From Streptomyces sp. NBC_01485 (GTDB taxonomy: Bacteria > Actinomycetota > Actinomycetes > Streptomycetales > Streptomycetaceae): 64,000 nt of DNA. A model generated the notes under the pieces. It was not told the DNA's origin, did not search any database, and worked only from the letters and a program-made list of their open reading frames with translations. A program made the position numbers and the translations under genes. The DNA lies in assembly GCF_036227125.1 (NCBI RefSeq), contig NZ_CP109435.1:5146001-5210000 (forward strand). Reading direction: 5' to 3'. Shown one piece after another: positions 14,784-23,720 of this stretch (its first letter is position 1; each line of letters begins with the position of its first letter).

Positions 14784-15356
14784 TCATGATGCGTGGGAGA
14801 CGTGGTCGATGACGTGGTCGACGAGGGTGCGGAGGGTGTCGCGGCAGGACTCGCGGTCGCGGGCGTCGAAGGCGTGGAGGCGGGTGTTCGGGCCGAGGGC
14901 GAGTGCTTGGCGGACTTGTGCGGCGGTGTACGCCTGGAGTCCGTCGAAGCAGTTGACGGCGACGATGAAGGGGATGCCGCGTTTTTCGAAGAAGTCGATG
15001 GCGGCGAAACTGACGTCGATGCGCCGGGTGTCGACGAGGACCACGCCGCCGAGGGCTCCGAGCGCGAGGTCGTTCCACATGAACCAGAAGCGTTGCTGGC
15101 CGGGCGTGCCGAACAGGTAGAGCACGAGGTCGGGGAAGAGAGTGATGCGGCCGAAGTCCAGGGCCACGGTGGTGGTGGTCTTCCCCCCGATTCCGTGGAG
15201 GTCGTCCACGTCGGCGCCGGCGTCGGTGAGGATCTCCTCGGTGCGCAGCGGTTCGATCTCGCTGATGGCGCGGACCAGGGTCGTCTTGCCGACACCGAAT
15301 CCTCCTGAGACAAGGATCTTGACGGCGCTGGGGGCCTCCGTGTCACAGCCTGGCAA
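14784..15356 (-). CDS. cvnD: Conservon GTPase CvnD
   Basis: A 190-residue Ras/MglA-like GTPase. The P-loop is SGGFGVGKTTLVRAI, the switch region contains TTTVALDFGRI, the G3 motif is FGTPGQQRFWFMW and the specificity motif is AVNCFDG in place of the usual NKxD. In conservons the CvnA-D proteins form a membrane-associated complex likened to a eukaryotic G-protein system. TTG 15356, preceded by GAGG, is the best start and overlaps cvnC by 14 bases. Here no P450 follows cvnD; one lies divergent from cvnA instead. Confidence 0.9.
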   Translation of the reverse strand: MPGCDTEAPSAVKILVSGGFGVGKTTLVRAISEIEPLRTEEILTDAGADVDDLHGIGGKTTTTVALDFGRITLFPDLVLYLFGTPGQQRFWFMWNDLALGALGGVVLVDTRRIDVSFAAIDFFEKRGIPFIVAVNCFDGLQAYTAAQVRQALALGPNTRLHAFDARDRESCRDTLRTLVDHVIDHVSHAS

Positions 15357-15708
15357 GGCCTTCCCTCACTCTCTGCAGCAAAGCGATGTCCGGACCGCTG
15401 AGCCCCTGGGCGGGAGGCGTCGCGGTGATGATCCCCTGGTCCAGCAGGTCCGAGAGGAGGATCTTGGTGACGGTTACGGGCAGGTCGAGGTGGGCCGATA
15501 TCTCGGCGACGGCCGCGGGCGCGGCGCACAGGTCCAGTGCCCGGAGGTGTTCCCGTTGCAGCCCTGAGTCGGCCCGGCCGGAGGCGGCGGTCGCCGTGAC
15601 GATGGTGATCAGGGTGAAGATGTTGCGGCTGGGCTCGGTGCGGCCGCCGGTGATGGTGAAGGGACGCACGAGTCGGCCGGCGTGCTGGAACTCCGCGTCT
15701 TCGGTCAT
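15343..15708 (-). CDS. cvnC: Conservon protein CvnC (DUF742)
   Basis: A 121-residue DUF742 protein: RLVRPFTITGGRTEPSRN, then LREHLRALDLC-like residues and VTKILLSDLLDQGIITATPP, a winged-helix-like C-terminus. ATG 15708 overlaps the cvnB stop by 4 bases and its end overlaps cvnD by 14 bases, so B, C and D are tightly coupled. By family it interacts with the other conservon proteins at the membrane. Confidence 0.92.
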   Translation of the reverse strand: MTEDAEFQHAGRLVRPFTITGGRTEPSRNIFTLITIVTATAASGRADSGLQREHLRALDLCAAPAAVAEISAHLDLPVTVTKILLSDLLDQGIITATPPAQGLSGPDIALLQRVREGLARL

Positions 15709-16172
15709 GGTGTGTCGCCGAAGCTCTGCCACGGAGCGGGGGACGGGGCTCCGTAGCCGAAGGGGAGTCCGGCACGAGGGTGCGCGCTGAGGTGGTCGCC
15801 GACCTTCTTGACGAGCATGTTCATCTCGAAGCCGACGACCTCCACGTCGGCGTGGCCGGTGGTGATCAGCGCCAGGTACGCACCGGGGCCGGCGGACGTG
15901 AGGATGAGATAGCCGGAACTCATCTCGAGCAGCGACTGGAGCACCGCGCCGCCGCTGATGTCGGCGCAGACGCTGCGGTTGAGGCTCATCAGACCCGACG
16001 CCGTGGCGGCTAAGCGTTCGGCCTCGGGGCGGGGGAAGGTGGTGGACTTGCTGACGACCAGGCCGTCCTCGGAGACCACCACGGCGAAACGTACATGGGC
16101 GACCTGTTCCACGAGCCGGGTGAGCAGGTCGTCGAGTCGGCTGTCGGTGGCCGGGGCACGGTCGGTCGTCAT
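15705..16172 (-). CDS. cvnB: Conservon protein CvnB (roadblock/LC7), with a TTA codon
   Basis: A 155-residue roadblock/LC7-domain protein: LDDLLTRLVEQVAHVRFAVV, DGLVVSKSTTF, and AERLAATASGLMSLNRSV. Roadblock proteins bind and regulate small GTPases, here presumably CvnD. The Leu codon in AERLAA is TTA (16011-16013 on the plus strand). TTA is very rare in Streptomyces and read only by the bldA tRNA, so translation is expected to depend on development. It starts 61 bases after cvnA. Confidence 0.92.
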   Translation of the reverse strand: MTTDRAPATDSRLDDLLTRLVEQVAHVRFAVVVSEDGLVVSKSTTFPRPEAERLAATASGLMSLNRSVCADISGGAVLQSLLEMSSGYLILTSAGPGAYLALITTGHADVEVVGFEMNMLVKKVGDHLSAHPRAGLPFGYGAPSPAPWQSFGDTP

Positions 16173-16233
16173 CGTGTGTCCTTGGTCGGTCTTCTGCTGC
16201 TGATGCTGCTGAATCGGTCATGCGTGTGCGGAT

Positions 16234-18648
16234 TTACGGTTCGGAGTAGGAGCTGCCGGCGTTGCGCATGGTGCGGGCACGTCGGGTTCCGCGTACGAAG
16301 GCGGACATGGCGGAGGTGGCCTGTTGGGAGGGATAGGCCAGGGGGGCCAGTTGAGGCGCATGTTCCGTGCGCAGTTCCTCCGCCATGCTCGCCTCGGGAA
16401 TCCGCTGCGGAAGCGGCGTCGGCGGGTCGGCGTCCGGCTGCGTCAGGACGGAGGGCCAGGCGGCCTCAGGGGGTGAGGGCAGGAAGGAGGGCCCGGCCGG
16501 GGCGGGGGGTGAGGGCAGGAACGGTTCCCCCGGAAACGGCATGACGGCGGGGGGCGGAGGGAAATCGGCGCCGGGCCGGCCGTGAGCGGGGCGAGTGCGG
16601 GTGGGACGAGTGCGGGTGGGACGAGCGGGGGTGGGACGACCCGGCACGTGGGGCTGCCCTTCGGCGCGACCCGCGCCGGGAACGTGTTCGTTGACGAATC
16701 CCGGCGTGAGTCCCGGCATGAACCCCGACTGCTGGTGCTCGCGGACGATCAGACCTTCGGGAATCAGGGCGATGGCGGCCATTCCGCCGAACACCGAGGG
16801 GCGGAGGGCGACCTTGATGGCGTGCCGGGCCGCGAGCCGGGAGACCACGAACAGCCCCAGGCGGGTGTCGTCGCCCAGCGCGAGTGCCTCGAACCGCGGC
16901 GGCTTGGACAGCAGGTCGTTGACCTGGGCGCAGTCCCGTTCGGACATGCCGATACCGCGGTCCTCGATCTGTATGGCGAGGCCCATGCCGACGGGATCGA
17001 CCCTGGTCAGGACGGGGCAGATCTCGGGCGAGAACTGGGTGGCGTTCTCCATCAGTTCGGCCAGCAGATGGATCACGTCGGCGACGGCGTGGGCGACGAG
17101 TCGCGTGTGGTGGTCGCATTGGACGGTGATGCGCTGGTACTCGGCGACCTCGCCGGCCGCGCCGCGCAGAATGTCCGTGAGGAGGACGGGTTCTCTCCAC
17201 TGCCGGCCGGGGCGGCCGCCGCTGATGACGATGAGGTTCTCTTCGTAGCGGCGCATCTGGTTGGCCTGGGAGTCCAGTTGGTACAGGCCCGCCAGAACAT
17301 CGGGTTCCTGGTGTTCGCGTTCCAGTTTGTCCAGCAGTTCGACTTGGCGATTGACCAGGTTCTGGGTGTGGCGCGCGGTACCGAGAATGGCCTTTTCGAA
17401 TCCGCGGCGGGCATCGGCCAGTTCGACCGCGCTGCTGACGGCGGTGCGCTGAGCGGAGTTGAACGCGCGGGTGACCTCGCCGAGTTCATCGTCACTGGAA
17501 TCGAGTTCCATGGCTTCGGCACTGACATCGACGCGCTCGCCGCGGTTGAGCCGGGCGACGACGTCGGGCAGTTGCTTCTCCGCGAGGGTGGTGGTCGCTT
17601 CGCGCAGTCGTATCAGGCGCTGGAGCAGGGATCGGGTGACCCGCCAGGACAGCATGACGGAGGCGAGCACGGCGAAGAGCCCGGTGGCGCTGAGCAGCAG
17701 GCCTCGTTGCACCTGGTCGTCGGCGGTGGAGGCCTGGAGCGTGACCATGTCCGAGGTCTTGTCGTGGGCCAGCTTGTCGAAGTCGTCGCCGACCCTGTCG
17801 AGCGAGGTGCGCCACTGCTGGGCGGAGGCGGACAGGTTGTCATCGGGTTTTCCGGTGAGGACGGCGTTCTCCACCGCGGTCATCCGCTGCCAGGCGACGG
17901 TTTGGGTGACCTGCTGCACCGCGGCCCAGTCGGCGGGCGACGTCTGGGCTTTCAGGGCGGCCAGCAGCCAGCGCTGGGTGCCCACCGCCGTGATGAACTG
18001 CGTGCGGGCGGTGGGAGTCAGCCGCCCGCCGGGGAGAGCGGCGGACAGGGTGGTGTCCTCCAGCTGGATCTGCGTGATCGCGTTCAACAGCGAGCCCAGC
18101 GGAATCGACGCGGCCACCAGCGGGCCGTCCGGCACCTGGGTGGACACGTTTCCCACCGCGGCCATCTGGACGTCGGGGACGCGTGAAAGGGTCTCGGTGG
18201 CCTCGGTGATCGATATTTCCCGCTGGTCGATCCGCTCGCGCAGGGCACGGAGCGGGAGCTGCCGCAGGGTTTCGAACAGCGGGGAAATCGCGATCCTGAC
18301 TCCGTCCGGGGCGGAGTCCAGCATGTCGGCGTCCTTCATGACCGCCTTGATCGCGTCATCGGTCCTGGCACGCTGAGCGAGCAGAGTGGTACGGGAGGAT
18401 TCCGCTTCGGCGAGCCATGCGGCGGTCAGACGGCGTTCCAACTCGAACTGGTGCCGTAGAACAGTGCCCGATGGGGCAAGGGACTTGCCCAACGAGGTCT
18501 GGTCGCGCAGATCGAGTGCCTGGGAGAGCTGCCCGCCGGCCGCGACCAGCCAGACGACCGACAGCGCGAGGCTGGGGACCAGGGCCAGCAACAGCAATGA
18601 CGTACGAATGGAGCGAAAGCGGCGCAGAGCATCCTTTGATAACGACAT
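16234..18648 (-). CDS. cvnA: Conservon sensor-like histidine kinase CvnA, with a TTA codon
   Basis: An 804-residue membrane protein. A short cytoplasmic N-terminus precedes one membrane segment (residues 16-37); an extracytoplasmic nitrate/nitrite-sensing-like domain with QFELERRLTAAWLAEAESSR runs to about residue 320; then come a second membrane segment, a HAMP region and a GHKL ATPase with HLLAELMENATQFSP and IEDRGIGMSE. The C-terminal 170 residues are Pro/Arg-rich with PTRTRPT repeats. Codon 3 is TTA (18640-18642), so bldA could gate the whole operon. It heads cvnABCD. Confidence 0.93.
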   Translation of the reverse strand: MSLSKDALRRFRSIRTSLLLLALVPSLALSVVWLVAAGGQLSQALDLRDQTSLGKSLAPSGTVLRHQFELERRLTAAWLAEAESSRTTLLAQRARTDDAIKAVMKDADMLDSAPDGVRIAISPLFETLRQLPLRALRERIDQREISITEATETLSRVPDVQMAAVGNVSTQVPDGPLVAASIPLGSLLNAITQIQLEDTTLSAALPGGRLTPTARTQFITAVGTQRWLLAALKAQTSPADWAAVQQVTQTVAWQRMTAVENAVLTGKPDDNLSASAQQWRTSLDRVGDDFDKLAHDKTSDMVTLQASTADDQVQRGLLLSATGLFAVLASVMLSWRVTRSLLQRLIRLREATTTLAEKQLPDVVARLNRGERVDVSAEAMELDSSDDELGEVTRAFNSAQRTAVSSAVELADARRGFEKAILGTARHTQNLVNRQVELLDKLEREHQEPDVLAGLYQLDSQANQMRRYEENLIVISGGRPGRQWREPVLLTDILRGAAGEVAEYQRITVQCDHHTRLVAHAVADVIHLLAELMENATQFSPEICPVLTRVDPVGMGLAIQIEDRGIGMSERDCAQVNDLLSKPPRFEALALGDDTRLGLFVVSRLAARHAIKVALRPSVFGGMAAIALIPEGLIVREHQQSGFMPGLTPGFVNEHVPGAGRAEGQPHVPGRPTPARPTRTRPTRTRPAHGRPGADFPPPPAVMPFPGEPFLPSPPAPAGPSFLPSPPEAAWPSVLTQPDADPPTPLPQRIPEASMAEELRTEHAPQLAPLAYPSQQATSAMSAFVRGTRRARTMRNAGSSYSEP

Positions 18649-19170
18649 GGGCGTCCTTGTACAGAAGGCGAAAAGGCTGCTGTGGACCGAGTCACCCCAA
18701 GCGCGGCGGTGATGCCGGAGGTGAGCCTCGGAGGCGAGCCGGAGACGAAATGCCGTCTACAGAAGCCTTGGTGCGGATGAACCGAGAAAGGTCGGCCAAG
18801 GACCCGGCCGAGGCCCGGATCGTGTCTAGGTCGCGCGAGGTGACCGGGCGACGGATGCGAGATATCGGATGTATCGCCGCATCAGCCGCCGACGGCTAAG
18901 AACTGCGCGAAAAGGCCTTTGCAGGCAACATTTTCCTGCCTCATGGCGCGATTTTCACCTCGAGTCTCCAGCGATCCGAATTTGCAAACGATCAAGGAAT
19001 GCTCCGTCAGGTCAACCTGCACCGGCCCGCGCGCGGCCGTACGCTCTGCGTATTCGCTTCAACGGGCGGAAACCACGATTCGACGCTACGGCTCCGTCGT
19101 ATTTGAATTCGCAACGAGGAACATCAGATCAGGTTCGATCATGCTCCGCAACCTGTTCGCCGGGGCGATA

Positions 19171-19196
19171 TTCCGGCGAATTCCGGCGAATTCCGT
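19171..19196. repeat. 10-base tandem repeat, 2.6 copies
   Basis: TTCCGGCGAA is repeated at 19171 and 19181 and followed by TTCCGTCG. It lies 50 bases before palindrome site 4. Confidence 0.6.
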
Positions 19197-19245
19197 CGGG
19201 TGCGGATGCGCTCCTGCCGCTCGGCCGGGTCCAAGTTCCGCCGAA

Positions 19246-19273
19246 TGTGACACTCCCGGGGGGATGTGTCACA
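19246..19273. promoter_or_regulatory. Palindrome site 4, TGTGACA-N14-TGTCACA
   Basis: Left arm GAATGTGACA, right arm TGTCACAGTTC, with exactly 14 bases between the TGACA and TGTCA cores. It lies about 145 bases upstream of the P450 start and is the one site not beside a DUF397 or DUF5753 gene. Confidence 0.65.
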
Positions 19274-19416
19274 GTTCACGGCCGACCGCATCCCGGGCCG
19301 CCGCACGGCCCGGGGGTGCTGCGGCCCGTCGAACCGGTCGGCCGACGGCTGAGGTCGTACGCTCCGCCCGCCAAGACCCCCTGGTCAGCCGCCCGTCCAC
19401 CGGCTAGCGTCCGTTC

Positions 19417-20628
19417 ATGGCAGCAGCAGATGACCTCTCCTTCGACCCCTGGGATCCCGCGTTCGTGGCGGATCCGTATCCGGCGTACGCCGAGCTTCGG
19501 GGGCGGGTGGTCTACTACGCGCCGAGTGATCAGTGGCTGGTGTCGCGGCACGCGGATGTGGCGGCGCTGTTGCGGGAGCGGCGGCTCGGGCGGACGTATC
19601 GGCATCGGTTCACGGACGCGGACTTCGGGCGGGCCGCGCCGCCGGCCGAGCAGGAGCCGTTCCACACGCTGAACGATCACGGGATGCTCGATCTGGAGCC
19701 GCCGGACCACACGCGGATCCGGCGGCTGGTGTCGAAGGCGTTCACACCGCGCACGGTGGAGCGGCTGAAGCCGTATGTGCGCAGGCTGGCCGGGGAGTTG
19801 GTGGACCGGCTGGTGGAGGCGGGCGGCGGTGATCTGCTGGGCGAGGTCGCCGAGCCGCTGCCCGTCGCCGTGATCGCGGAGATGCTCGGCATCCCGGAGT
19901 CGGACCGGGCGCCCCTGCGGCCCTGGTCGGCCGATATCTGCGGGATGTACGAGCTCAGCCCGTCGGAGGAGACGGCGGCCAAGGCCGTGCGGGCCTCCGT
20001 CGAGTTCTCCGGGTATCTGCGCGAGCTGATCGCCGCTCGCCGCAAGGAGCCCGGTGACGATCTCATCTCCGGGCTCATCGCCGCCCACGACGACGGCGAC
20101 CGGCTCACCGAGCAGGAGATGATCTCGACCGCCGTGCTGCTGCTGAACGCCGGTCACGAGGCGACCGTCAACGCCACCGTCAACGGGTGGTGGGCGCTCT
20201 TCCGGAACCCGGAGCAGTTGGCCGCGCTGCGCGCCGATCACTCGCTCGTGCCCACCGCCGTCGAGGAGTTGATGCGGTACGACACCCCGCTCCAGCTCTT
20301 CGAGCGGTGGGTGCTGGACGACATCGAGATCGACGGGGTCGTCGTGCCCCGGGGTGCCGAGATCGCCATGCTGTTCGGGGCCGCCAACCACGACCCGGAC
20401 GTCTTCGCCGACCCGGAGCGGCTCGACCTCGCCCGCGCCGACAACCCGCACATCTCCTTCAGCGCGGGCATCCACTACTGCATCGGCGCCCCCCTGGCCC
20501 GCATCGAGCTGGCCGCCTCCATGACCGCCCTGCTGGAGAAGGCCCCGACGCTGAGCCTCGCGGCGGAGCCACTGCGCAAGCCGAACTTCGTCATCCGGGG
20601 GCTGGAGGGTCTGGCCGTCACCTTCTAG
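19417..20628 (+). CDS. Cytochrome P450, probably CYP107 family
   Basis: A 403-residue class I bacterial P450. The heme-binding loop is FSAGIHYCIGAPLARIEL with Cys355, the I-helix is LLLNAGHEATVNATVNG, the K-helix is VEELMRYDTPLQ with its Glu-x-x-Arg, and NDHGMLDLEPPDHTRIRR is typical of CYP105/107. Substrate unknown. ATG 19417 sits 6 bases after TAGCGT, suggesting a leaderless message. P450 genes accompany several conservons, usually after cvnD; here it is divergent from cvnA. The stop overlaps the convergent membrane gene by 4 bases. Confidence 0.9.
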   Translation: MAAADDLSFDPWDPAFVADPYPAYAELRGRVVYYAPSDQWLVSRHADVAALLRERRLGRTYRHRFTDADFGRAAPPAEQEPFHTLNDHGMLDLEPPDHTRIRRLVSKAFTPRTVERLKPYVRRLAGELVDRLVEAGGGDLLGEVAEPLPVAVIAEMLGIPESDRAPLRPWSADICGMYELSPSEETAAKAVRASVEFSGYLRELIAARRKEPGDDLISGLIAAHDDGDRLTEQEMISTAVLLLNAGHEATVNATVNGWWALFRNPEQLAALRADHSLVPTAVEELMRYDTPLQLFERWVLDDIEIDGVVVPRGAEIAMLFGAANHDPDVFADPERLDLARADNPHISFSAGIHYCIGAPLARIELAASMTALLEKAPTLSLAAEPLRKPNFVIRGLEGLAVTF

Positions 20629-20909
20629 CCGTCACCCTCCGAGTCGCCTCGTCCGGCGGTCAGCAGGCGGGCGAGCGGGGCGTAGACGAGCGCCGGCAGG
20701 AGTGCTCCCGCCAGGAACACCAGCGGGAGTTCCGTGAACAGGACGCTGAGGTCCAGGCCCTCGTCCTCGAAGCCGTGGCCCAGGTGGATGCGTGTGCGGG
20801 TCGAGGTGAGCCACAGGTTCGTCGCCGCCAGCGCGCCCGCCACCGACAGCACACAGCCACCGCACGTCACTGCGTTCCGGTTCCGGTTCCAGTTCCGATT
20901 CCGATTCAT
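20625..20909 (-). CDS. Small membrane protein, unknown function
   Basis: A 94-residue protein. An Asn/Arg repeat at the N-terminus (MNRNRNWNRNRN) comes from a local ttccgg/tccgat repeat, so the real start may be internal. Two hydrophobic segments follow (CVLSVAGALAATNLWL near 20-35 and FLAGALLPALVYAPLARLL near 65-83) with the linker HLGHGFEDEGLDL between. It could be an accessory of the ABC exporter downstream, but is separated from it by a repeat tract. Function unknown. Confidence 0.55.
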   Translation of the reverse strand: MNRNRNWNRNRNAVTCGGCVLSVAGALAATNLWLTSTRTRIHLGHGFEDEGLDLSVLFTELPLVFLAGALLPALVYAPLARLLTAGRGDSEGDG

Positions 20910-20959
20910 GCCCGGAGGGACGGGATGCGGCCTCCCTCGGTTCGCGCCGCCGGATCGCC

Positions 20960-21113
20960 TCGTCGCCTTGTCGCGCCGCCCCGTCGTCGCGCCGCCCCGT
21001 CGTCACGTCGCCCCGTCGTCACGTCGCCCCGTCGTCACGTCGCCCCGTCGTCACGTCGCCCCGCCGCCCCGCCGCCCCGCCGCCCCGTCGTCACGTCGTC
21101 ACGTCGTCATGTC
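20960..21113. repeat. CGTCGTCACGTCGCCC tandem-repeat tract
   Basis: About 150 bases are made of 16-base units cgtcgtcacgtcgccc, with shorter cgccgcccc and gtcgtcac variants. It lies between the small membrane gene and the permease and runs up to and over the permease stop. Confidence 0.8.
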
Positions 21114-22736
21114 CCGTCGTCTCAGGCCCGCCAGACCGCCCGCCACCAGCAGCGCCGCCGCGCCCGACAGCAGCAGCACCGGGGTCCACGCCATCTCCCC
21201 GCCCGGCAGTTTCGGCAAGTGGGCGAAGGGGGAGGCGTCCAGGATCGCCTGGGGTGCGTTCAGGGCCGGGCCGATCCAGCCGACGAGGAGGACCGCGCCC
21301 GCCACTCCCCACGCGGCCGGGGCCAGACGCGGGGCTGTGCCGTAGAGCAGGACCGTCAGGCCGCCGACCAGCCAGATCGCCGGGAGCTGCACCAGGCAGG
21401 CGCCCAGGATCGGCAGGACCTGCTTGCCGTAGCCCGCTGCGAAGCCGAGGCCCGCCAGGAGCATGATCAGGGCCGCGCCGCCGAAGGCGATCGCCAAGTG
21501 CCCGGCGGCCCAGCGCAGTCGGCCCACCGCGTTCGCCAGGACCGGTTCCGCCCGCCCCGACGTCTCCTCGCCGTGCAGCCGCAGGACGGACGCGACCACG
21601 TACAGCGTCGCGATCAGGCCCAGCATGCCGATCATCGCGGCGAGGAACGCGTCCGTCAGGCCCGACGACTGCCCGCCCATCCGCTCGAAGATCTCGCGGG
21701 CCTTGGCGTTGTCGCCGACCAGGTCGGCCGCGCCGTCCGCCAGGCCGCCGTACACCACCCCCGCGAGGAAGAAGCCGACGCTCCAGCCCAGCACACCGCC
21801 CCGTTGCAGTCGCCAGGCCAAGGCGGATGCCGTCCGTAGGGCTCCCGCTGCCGGGCCCATGGGGGTCCCCCAGCTCGAGCGGAGCCGAGAGCGGGGGAGG
21901 GTCGGGAGGAAGCTCATGCCGACGTCCCGGCGGTCGGCCAGGCCGTACGCCACCGCGCCCTGCGCCGCCACCGCCGCCGCGAACAGCAGCAGCACCCACC
22001 ACCGTTCGTCCGCGAAGGCCCGCAGGTTCTCCAGCCAGCCGAGCGGGGACAGCCAGGTCAGGAGCGATGATCCTCCCCCAGGGCCGAAAGCCTGGGAGGT
22101 GCCCCCATCCGCCGACGAGTCGCCCGCCGCGCGCAGGACGAACGCGGCCCCCAGCACGGCCGCCGTCAGGCCCCGCGCCAGCCGCGTGCTCTCCGTCAGC
22201 TGCGCGACGATCGCCGCCGTCGTCGCGAACAGCATGCCGACCCCGGCCAGTCCGAGGCCGAACGCGAGCGCGCCCGCCGCGCCCTGGCCCGCCAGACCCG
22301 CCGCGACCAGCAGGGCGAGTACGGCGTTGGCGACGCCGGCCGCGAGCAGCGCCGCCGTCAGGGAGGCGCGGCGGCCGACCATGCCCGAGGCGATCAGCTC
22401 CTGACGGCCGCTCTCCTCCTCGTCGCGGGTGTGCCGTACGACGATCAGGAGGCTGGTCACGGCGGCGAGCGCACCGGCGTACACGCCCACCCGCCAGGCC
22501 GTGAGCGCGCCGAGCGAGTCGTCGAAGACGGGGCCGATCAGGGCGCGCAGGGAGGCGTTGGCCGCCAGTTGGCCGAGCAGGTCGGCGCGGTCGGCGGGGG
22601 TGGCGTACAGGCCCTTCAGGGTGTTCGGCATGGAGAGGACCATCAGGGTGTTCACGGCCACCCAGACGGGGATCAGCACCCGGTCGCGGCGCAGCGCGAA
22701 GCGCAGGAGCGGGGCGGTGCCCGCGAGCGTGCTCAT
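21099..22736 (-). CDS. ABC exporter permease (ABC-2 type, 12-segment)
   Basis: A 545-residue integral membrane protein with two similar halves of about six hydrophobic segments, as in actinobacterial ABC-2 drug/polyketide exporters. Visible features are RDRVLIPVWVAVNTLMVLS at the N-terminus, VRHTRDEEESGRQELIASG after the first segments and VLRLHGEETSGRAEPVLANA in the second half; the E-E-x-S-G-R-x-E motif recurs in both halves. ATG 22736 overlaps the ATPase stop (ATGA). The extreme C-terminus ends in GLRRRDMTT at the edge of the repeat tract. A short glycine/serine loop near residue 240 is also repeat-derived. Confidence 0.9.
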   Translation of the reverse strand: MSTLAGTAPLLRFALRRDRVLIPVWVAVNTLMVLSMPNTLKGLYATPADRADLLGQLAANASLRALIGPVFDDSLGALTAWRVGVYAGALAAVTSLLIVVRHTRDEEESGRQELIASGMVGRRASLTAALLAAGVANAVLALLVAAGLAGQGAAGALAFGLGLAGVGMLFATTAAIVAQLTESTRLARGLTAAVLGAAFVLRAAGDSSADGGTSQAFGPGGGSSLLTWLSPLGWLENLRAFADERWWVLLLFAAAVAAQGAVAYGLADRRDVGMSFLPTLPRSRLRSSWGTPMGPAAGALRTASALAWRLQRGGVLGWSVGFFLAGVVYGGLADGAADLVGDNAKAREIFERMGGQSSGLTDAFLAAMIGMLGLIATLYVVASVLRLHGEETSGRAEPVLANAVGRLRWAAGHLAIAFGGAALIMLLAGLGFAAGYGKQVLPILGACLVQLPAIWLVGGLTVLLYGTAPRLAPAAWGVAGAVLLVGWIGPALNAPQAILDASPFAHLPKLPGGEMAWTPVLLLSGAAALLVAGGLAGLRRRDMTT

Positions 22737-23683
22737 GCCCGAGCCTCCTGCTGGTTCTCCAGGTGGTTGTCCCGCCGGTCTTCCTGGCGGTCTTCCTGCC
22801 GGTCTTCCTGGTAGTGGCGCAGGAACAGTTCCTCCAGCGTGGGTGGCGTCGACGTCAGGGAACGGATGCCCGAGTCCGTCAACGACCGCAGTACGGCGTC
22901 GAGTTCGGCGGTGTCGACCTGCAACCGCACCCGGTTTCCCCGGACTTCGAGGTCGTGCACGCCGGGGAGGTGGGCCAACCCGTTGGGCGGGCCCGCGAGT
23001 TCGGCCGTGACGCTGGTGCGGGTGAGGTGGCGGAGGTCGGCCAGGGAGCCCGTCTCGACGGTGCGGCCGTTGCGGATGATGCTGACGCGGTCGCAGAGTT
23101 CCTCGACCTCGCTGAGGATGTGGGAGGAGAGGAGGATCGTCCGGCCGCGGTTTCGTTCCTCCTGCACGCAGCGCTGGAAGACCTCCTCCATCAACGGGTC
23201 CAGGCCGGACGTCGGCTCGTCGAGGATGAGGAGGTCGACGTCCGAGGCGAACGCGGCCACCAGGGCGACCTTCTGGCGGTTGCCCTTCGAGTACGTGCGG
23301 CCCTTCTTGGTGGGGTCCAGCTCGAAGCGGTCGATCAGTTCGGCGCGCCTCCCGGCGTCCAGGCCGCCGCGCAGCCTGCCGTACAGGTCGATGACCTCGC
23401 CGCCGGAGAGGTTGCGCCACAGGGTCACGTCGCCGGGGACGTACGCGATGCGGCGGTGGGCCTCGACCGCGTCGGTCCACGGGTCGCGGCCGAGGACCTG
23501 GGCGGCGCCCGAGTCGGCGCGCAGCAGGCCGAGCAGGACGCGGATGGTGGTGGACTTGCCGGCGCCGTTGGGGCCGAGGAAGCCGTGCACCTCGCCGGTC
23601 TCGACCTCCAGGTCGAGGCCGGCGAGCGCGTGGGTACGGCCGAAGGACTTGTGCAGTCCGGACACCGTGATGGCCTTCGTCAT
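22733..23683 (-). CDS. ABC exporter ATP-binding subunit
   Basis: A 316-residue ATPase: Walker A FLGPNGAGKSTTIRV, signature region YSKGNRQKVALVAAFA (an S-K-G-N-R-Q variant), Walker B LLILDEPTSGLDPL and switch His in LLSSHILSEVEEL. It is a DrrA/NatA-like partner of the permease immediately downstream. The tail EDRQEDRQEDRRDN is coded by a short tandem repeat. A divergent GbsR/MarR-type gene 74 bases upstream is the likely regulator, which fits an efflux role. The exported substrate is unknown. Confidence 0.93.
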   Translation of the reverse strand: MTKAITVSGLHKSFGRTHALAGLDLEVETGEVHGFLGPNGAGKSTTIRVLLGLLRADSGAAQVLGRDPWTDAVEAHRRIAYVPGDVTLWRNLSGGEVIDLYGRLRGGLDAGRRAELIDRFELDPTKKGRTYSKGNRQKVALVAAFASDVDLLILDEPTSGLDPLMEEVFQRCVQEERNRGRTILLSSHILSEVEELCDRVSIIRNGRTVETGSLADLRHLTRTSVTAELAGPPNGLAHLPGVHDLEVRGNRVRLQVDTAELDAVLRSLTDSGIRSLTSTPPTLEELFLRHYQEDRQEDRQEDRRDNHLENQQEARA

Positions 23684-23701
23684 GGTTCCGAACGTACGCT
23701 T

Positions 23702-23720
23702 CTTTCAGAAATTTGTGAAG
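23702..23720. promoter_or_regulatory. Candidate operator between ABC exporter and GbsR-type gene
   Basis: TTCAGAAATTTGTGAA (23704-23719) is a near-palindrome (14 of 16 positions) in an AT-rich island of an otherwise GC-rich intergenic region of 74 bases. Its position between divergent starts suits a MarR/GbsR dimer. Confidence 0.5.

Larger units (their letters stand above)
18649..19416. other. Divergent promoter region between cvnA and P450, no gene
   Basis: 768 bases without a credible ORF. It is less GC-rich than its surroundings over 18900-19140 and holds a 10-base tandem repeat, palindrome site 4, and a likely -10 element TAGCGT 6 bases before the P450 ATG, suggesting a leaderless P450 transcript. 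Confidence 0.5.

Noticed and set aside
16582..18186. 534-codon plus-strand frame
   Set aside because: Antisense shadow of cvnA.
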